This document shows positions 6,593-11,119 of a DNA stretch of 11,119 bases, piece after piece. The notes below the pieces were generated by a model. That model saw only the letters and a program-made list of their open reading frames with translations. It searched no databases and was not told the DNA's origin. The stretch's first letter is position 1. Each line of letters opens with the position of its first letter. Where the stretch lies: positions 5,851-16,969 of the forward strand of contig CAMPET010000153.1 in the NCBI GenBank assembly GCA_946803715.1, given 5' to 3'. This stretch comes from Beroe ovata. Taxonomy: Eukaryota; Ctenophora; Nuda; Beroida; Beroidae. The position numbers and the translations under genes are program-made.

Positions 6593-8658
6593 TCATTGGA
6601 CTGATCGTGATGATGCAGATGATCCACTCCTCTTGAACATTCTTGATAGGTTTGAGCTTCTTGATTTGGTATTCTGATTATTTTTGTCTGATTGGGTTGA
6701 GTTAGAAACTGATATTGTATCCATTGTACCAGTGGCATCAGAAAGCCTCGAATTTCTTTTCTCAATATTTTCAATCCTATCATTATAAGCATACCTATTG
6801 ATCACATTGACCAAGTGGGAGATGATCAATTCCTTTTCCTCAATTTGATTCTCTTTCTTTCGGACATCTCTTAACAATTTGGCTGCTTTATCTGTCATCT
6901 CATCTATCTTATCTCTCATCTCTGTTATGGTTATGTCCATAGCCACAGAGTTGAGCACATCCTCTTCATTGTATGTATCTTTTGTGTTTGTACTATTCTG
7001 CTCTGTCATAAAATGCATAACAAGGTTTTCCTTCTTTTCAATTTCTTCAGAGATTATCTTGAATCTGGCATCAAGAAGTGTTAAAGCGTCAGCATTGGAT
7101 GTTTCTTCATTAGCCTCAACAATACCTAATGCCTCAAGCTTTTTAAAGTAAGTATCTGTTGTTGATTTGATTGATTCTTGTAAAGACAAAATGACATCCT
7201 CTTTCAGTTGAACCATCATAACAGCATCCTGCTTCTCCTTCTCAATCCGCCCAAGAATCGCCTTCAACTGGGCGAGTTCACCCTCATATGTCTGGTTTAA
7301 CATCTCACTCTGCCTCCTCTGAGCCTCAATTTCTACCTTTACAGACTCACTCCTCTTCAAGCTTCCTATCATATCCTTGACATCCTTCTCATACAAATCC
7401 CTTTCTGATTTGAGAGAATCCAGCTCTTCTGTTTGTTCTTTGTAGAGTCGCTGCATTGTTCTCAAAGCTACTTCCATCTCCTTGGACTCTGAACTCTGGT
7501 CTGCATATGAGCTCTGGATCTCTTTCATTGTCTCTCTTAGTCCATTGAGATTCAGTTCAAGGTCAAGTATGATATACTCCTTTGTTTCAATGCTCCTCTC
7601 TGACTCCTTGATCTCCGCTTTGAGTTTAACATTCTCTGCTATAATATCCTCGATAAAATCCTCCACTGAACGGTTCGACTCCTCCCCAACCTCCACCTCA
7701 TCTCGAATGAGCTGTATCCTGTCAAATGTCTCTGCCACTGCCCCACATTCCTGCTGTATACGATCCATTTCGTCCTCCAACTCTGTTATCCGGTCTCTAG
7801 CGACCATGTAATCCGATTTGTGTTGCTCCACCAGGCTATCCATGTACTCCATAGTGGCATCGATTTTACCCAGCTGACTCGACAACACATCATTCTCGGA
7901 TCTCATTTTGGTGGTCACAATCTGTAGTTCGTCCAGACTCACTGTAGCTTCAGCCAAATTCTTCCCAAGCGTCTCTTTCTCACCCTTCTCATACTTATAC
8001 TTGTTGTCTGAATCTTCGAGTTTCGCTTTGAGAGTCTCAATATACGTGGTTTGCTCCGCTAACTTCCTTCCAAGGATTGCTAACTGAGTGTACACGATGT
8101 TTTGATGTCTAAATGCGTCGCTTGTCAGAGATTCTAATTCCTGTTCTGTAAGAAGGGTATCCGAGGACGAAATTGCCTCTGCCCGCTGACTTGGGTGCGA
8201 CGTTGCAGTGGGGACCTCATCTTTCCCTGCAGTGCCATCTTGTGCAGTGCCATCTTGTGCAGTGCTTCCTGCTGCAGTGACCATTGCGAATTTCTCATCG
8301 CTACCGGGATATATTCTGATCAGATCTTCAGTTACTATGGCAGTTCGACACACTGGGCATATTGTGGAGTTTTCCAACCACTTGCTGATACAGCTCTTGT
8401 GATAAATGTGACCACACCTGAAGAAGTAGTATTTGAAAAAGTCAGCCATTAAATTTCGAGAACAAATTGATGTATCCAATTGTGGGAACTGTTTCTGATA
8501 TAATGGAATTGAAGTAGGATGTATATATCTCGAGAATTGGGATTTCACTCAACTAACTTTGTGGAGGTAATCTCACTATCTCCACTGCAAGAGTCAGTGC
8601 AGATGGAACAAACACCGAATTGAGAGGAGCTCGCTGGTTGACCAGCCGGTTTCTCCAT
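6593..8658 (-). CDS. RING-H2 finger plus long coiled-coil protein, TRAIP/NOPO-like E3 ubiquitin ligase
   Basis: Two exons: 8658-8558 and 8417-6593, with a GTTAGT donor, a CTTCTTCAG acceptor and a 140-bp intron. They join to 1926 nt, encoding 641 residues. The intron splits the RING. Exon 1 gives C17-x2-C20, the split codon gives K34, and exon 2 starts CGHIYHKSC. The ligands are C17, C20, C35, H37, H40, C43, C54 and C57, a C3H2C3 RING-H2 finger that would recruit a ubiquitin E2. The 14-residue spacing between the second and third ligands equals that in human TRAIP as I recall it. A short degenerate repeat (TAQDGTAQDGTAG, near residues 85-100) follows. A heptad-rich, Glu/Lys/Leu-rich coiled coil runs from about residue 120 to 590, then a Ser/Asn-rich basic tail (LSRMFKRSGSSASSRS). 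Human TRAIP is 469 residues and ends in a PCNA-binding motif, which I do not see here. RING/coiled-coil E3 is secure; TRAIP orthology is tentative. Confidence 0.88.
8224..8280 (+). repeat. 15-bp coding tandem repeat in the RING gene
   Basis: GTGCAGTGCCATCTT is repeated about twice, followed by degenerate CAGTG-containing units. On the coding strand it encodes the TAQDG repeats between the RING and the coiled coil. Being a multiple of three, it can change copy number without breaking the frame. Confidence 0.7.
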
Positions 8659-8846
8659 CAGTGTGTCTCTGGGAACGAATAGAGAAGGTTTATATCACTA
8701 TCAGTTTGTCCGGGGGCATATATCGTTACCTAGAGAAACAAATGTTGGTGATGGTGTATAGTAGAAAAACTGCAATGTTCGGAAATTGGAATACTGCGTA
8801 CCCTTCTAAAATTTACGAAAACAAAGCAAAATAATGGTAAACTGAC

Positions 8847-9009
8847 CTGCTAAAAGTTTGATAAGAATTGATGTGTTATCTGATATCACTTGCCCATTTG
8901 GGCAGTGAAGGACATGTGAGCTAGAAGTAGAGAATGCCAAAGGTGACGTACTTTCCTTCAACTTGAGAACATCGAGTAAGTCGGCGTTCCTTCTTTTCTC
9001 TTCTGGCAT
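8847..9009 (-). CDS. unrecognised short coding exon, possible alternative 5' exon of the RING gene
   Basis: Starting from ATG at 9009, 54 codons begin MPEEKRRNADLLDVLKL and end SILIKLLAG at a good donor (CAG|GTCAGT). An in-frame TAA lies shortly upstream, so the ATG is a plausible start, although its context is weak. The segment NADLLDVLKLKESTSPLAF and the later HCPNGQVISDNTS look like real protein, but I do not recognise a family. Splicing straight to the acceptor before the RING exon (CCCAG|AGACAC at about 8668) hits a stop codon at once. Adding a small exon that ends at a CTCTAG|GTAACG donor near 8727 keeps the frame open into MEKPAGQ of the RING protein. It could be a UTR exon, an alternative N-terminus or a separate gene fragment. 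Confidence 0.4.
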
Positions 9010-9111
9010 TGGTCTCTTCCCGTCAATTGTTAGAGTTTAACCTCACTACGCGCAATTGTCCGGCAGCCTACATATCATTTTGGTCTTGAGCTCCAACAGA
9101 GCTCAACACTT

Positions 9112-9234
9112 ATGGAGGAATGGGTTTCCAATGAATGCGAACAAGTTGGAGCATCAATTCGAGACGAAATTCTGATATTGGATCAGAAGTTCAAAGCGAA
9201 CGTGGGAATTTCGGCTGTCTGTTACGATGATTGA
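9112..9234 (+). CDS. small unrecognised ORF, 40 residues
   Basis: ATG at 9112 to TGA at 9234 encodes a 40-residue protein starting MEEWVSNECEQVGASIRDEI and ending in ANVGISAVCYDD. Its composition looks protein-like (mixed charge, two Cys), but the length is within what chance allows and I recognise no family. It points away from the minus-strand exon at 8847-9009, 102 bp apart, so the gap could hold a shared promoter. It could equally be the first exon of a longer gene or no gene at all. Confidence 0.22.
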   Translation: MEEWVSNECEQVGASIRDEILILDQKFKANVGISAVCYDD

Positions 9235-9592
9235 GAATCTAATTCAGTCTCAATACAAAATAAGGAAATATTGACTCAGTGCTCTAATCGAGAACATGCT
9301 TATGCTAACATCGGAATCATTAACTCGATGCAGTAGAAATCATTTTTGATTGATATGCAATTAAAATAGGAATCGTAAATTTTCCTCTCAATCGGTCATC
9401 CAATCATCACTACTATAATTGATCATTGCACTATTGATTATCATTATCTATGATTTTCTACGTTAGAATTAAAAAAGGTACAATGGTAAAACTAAAACTA
9501 AATTATCAAATTTATAGCATGAAATTATCGTATCGGGTGAGGTGTCATCTGGGGAATCACGTGACCGAATCCCGTACTCCGCAGGAAATCAT
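9235..9592. other. AT-rich intergenic stretch
   Basis: No ORF, repeat or RNA gene is apparent. On the minus strand this is the 3' flank of the ZP gene; a TATAAA variant (plus TTTATA at 9511-9516), about 80 bases after the ZP stop, is a weak poly(A) signal candidate. No canonical AATAAA was seen on that strand. Confidence 0.4.
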
Positions 9593-11070
9593 CTAGAAGA
9601 ACAGAAGTGACGTCACCATGAAGACCAAGGTCACGAGAATGACGTGTCCGCCGCCGTAATGCGGAACTGAACTTGTCTTTTCTGTGGATATTAGAAAATT
9701 TCGGTAATCTGTATACTGATTTCCTGATCCAATTTACATACTCGTTATTTGGATAGCAGATCAAATTCAATTATAGATTGTTATGCATGATATTCCGTAA
9801 CCAATGAACCCCAAGGTCAAGACTCGCCTGTCTCGGTGTGAATCAGGAATGGTCCGCCATACACGCTGAACTCGCGATCTGTGTGCCCGGACAGTTCGGT
9901 ATCTCTCCGCCGTCGAGCGGAGCAGGTTGCGGCGGCGGAACAGCTGCGACAGAGATTATGACAGTAGCAGGGACAGCTGCCCATCCATTACATAAGACGT
10001 ATGTGGGAAGATATTCCTCTCAGTGACATAGTTCTCTCATGGAATAGGATCTACTCTATGTTAGATATTTATAGTTCACATATTTTATAGTTTAATCTAT
10101 TACGTGTCATAAGTTGCCTCCGCAGTGTCACAAATCTTCACAACGCCGTGAATATAAACCGGAGCCGAGCCATCAGAGACGAAGTTGAATGCCTCCAGAG
10201 AAAACGACTTCCGCTTCGTGTTATCGCCCGTGGGGAGGAGTGACTCAAACGTGGCGTCTTCGGCACAGCTGGAATTGCAGTCATATCAAGGTGAGGTGGG
10301 GGTGAGGGGTGATGTAAGGGGCGATGAGTGTGAATTATCGGCTGAGTCTGAGTTTGTGGTAGGGAGTTGATATAGAGAGAGCGGGAATGTACTATAGATT
10401 GGTGAGGAGTGATTCAATGAGTGAATGAATAGGATGAGTGACTACTGACTACTAATGGTGACTCATCCATGTACCCGTCTTGGAAGATGTAGTATTTGTT
10501 AACCGTGTCCGATTCTACATCCGGAGAGTCCATGGCAATGACATGAACCAGCTCAATGGTTAGAGTCGATGCTGCAGGAACATTCATTTCGATCTGAAAG
10601 GGGGAGGGGTGGTTCAGCAAGGGGGTCAACGTCCGTATGTGTGCACCAGGCATCTGGACCGAAAACGGGTGGAGTGAAAAAGACGCGCACTCCAGCATGT
10701 AATTGTAACTCGCACCTTAGATGAAATAGTTTGAATTCATTGTGCGGTTTTAGCGGTCCGATATTGGTTTAGGTGCACATATGCGCGTTATGAGAATCTC
10801 CGAAGAATTTGACCGCAAAATTAACGAATTTCTTCTTGATTTCTCCAAATCGAACGCATGATACGAAGCCCCCCTGATATTTGATGATTGTACGACTCAC
10901 TGAAAAATACATTTTTTCTCGGAGGTCCACAGTAAAAGGTGCTGTAAGTTCTGGCCCGAAGTTGTTGAGACTATATTCATCGTAAGTTTTCAAGGTGAAT
11001 GTGAATGAGCCCTCTTCCTCCGAGTTGTAGATAGCCTGACCAGCTTCCCACGACAATACCTCAGTAGTAC
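9593..11070 (-). CDS. zona pellucida (ZP) domain protein, last five exons, probably GPI-anchored or membrane-bound
   Basis: Exons: 11070-10901, 10593-10475, 10268-10104, 9943-9828, 9681-9593. Phases agree at every join. The first four introns use AG acceptors, three with GT donors; the last intron has a GC donor. The chain contains the whole ZP-C half. Order: SFTFTLKTYDEYSL, then APFTVDLREKMYFS, YYIFQDGCAED (the DGCP-type motif made by joining two exons), FSLEAFNFV, VYIHGVVKICD, then CSAAATCSARRRRD. RRRR directly after the last cysteines is the furin-type cleavage site expected there. YGGPFLIH resembles the external hydrophobic patch that holds the precursor inactive. The C-terminus, GGGHVILVTLVFMVTSLLFF, is hydrophobic to the last residue, which favours a GPI signal over a transmembrane helix with a tail. 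ZP proteins polymerise into extracellular filaments. Two cysteines usual in ZP-C are missing. The ZP-N half and signal peptide lie right of the window. Confidence 0.9.
9682..9827 (-). other. predicted GC-AG intron in the ZP gene
   Basis: The donor is ACAG|GCGAGT and the acceptor ATATCCACAG|AAAAG. Only this join carries the frame from FLIHTET into the hydrophobic C-terminus. Without it, the reading frame stops two codons later, leaving a ZP protein without a membrane anchor. Length 146 bp, similar to the other introns of the gene. Confidence 0.65.
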
Positions 11071-11079
11071 CTGAAATAG

Positions 11080-11119
<40 letters not shown>
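11080..11119 (+). repeat. TG microsatellite at the window's right edge
   Basis: An uninterrupted (TG)n run continues to the last base. In the ZP transcript it is a (CA)n tract ending about 10 bases before the acceptor of the exon at 11070. Confidence 0.9.

Noticed and set aside
6879-7811. Plus-strand Ser-rich ORFs (6879-7151 and 7482-7811)
   Set aside because: They are antisense shadows of the coiled-coil region of the RING gene.
8418-8548. N-terminal part of the long minus-strand ORF (MKSQFSRYIHP...)
   Set aside because: It is intron. The first two RING ligands are found only in the exon at 8558-8658, and joining at the GTTAGT donor gives a complete RING.
9525-9770. Minus-strand ORF containing RRRTRHSRD, at first taken for the ZP furin site
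   Set aside because: It is out of frame with the ZP exons. The true basic site (RRRR after the last cysteines) is in the exon at 9828-9943, and the hydrophobic C-terminus is in a different frame of this stretch.

Overview
The window reads as nuclear DNA of an animal, most likely an invertebrate. Genes are intron-rich, with short introns (about 86 to 430 bp) and mostly GT...AG borders. The families seen are a TMEM87-type Golgi seven-pass protein, a METTL27-type methyltransferase, a RING plus coiled-coil protein and a zona pellucida (ZP) domain protein. There are also CA/TG microsatellites, two 21-bp minisatellites and a GC-rich foldback element in otherwise AT-rich DNA. I cannot name the species. 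There is no operon, CRISPR array, tRNA or rRNA.

All four main genes are on the minus strand. From left to right: (1) 375-4159 holds 13 exons of a TMEM87-like gene. Its cytosolic tail lies off the left edge and its signal-peptide exon was not found. A single N at 2361 falls exactly where transmembrane helix 1 breaks off. (2) 4659-5372 is an apparently complete intronless METTL27-like methyltransferase. (3) 5541-6353 is a CpG-rich terminal-inverted-repeat element with 86-bp internal arms that match perfectly apart from one 23-bp indel. (4) 6593-8658 is a two-exon gene for a 641-residue RING-H2/coiled-coil protein resembling TRAIP/NOPO ubiquitin ligases. (5) 8847-9009 (minus) and 9112-9234 (plus) are two short head-to-head ORFs I do not recognise. 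(6) 9593-11070 holds the last five exons of a ZP-domain protein: the complete ZP-C half, a basic furin-type site and a hydrophobic C-terminus that runs to the stop codon. The window starts in a CA repeat and ends in a TG repeat.

The genes show no sign of a joint pathway: they are Golgi membrane traffic, a small methyltransferase, ubiquitin signalling and an extracellular matrix or surface protein. I found no new multi-gene system. The points most worth checking are at gene-structure level: two predicted GC-AG introns, a ZP-C domain that has lost one cysteine pair, a minisatellite whose end copy supplies a splice acceptor, and the N that appears to hide missing coding sequence. All splice joins were worked out by hand from reading frame, border dinucleotides and remembered family resemblance; none is backed by transcripts.
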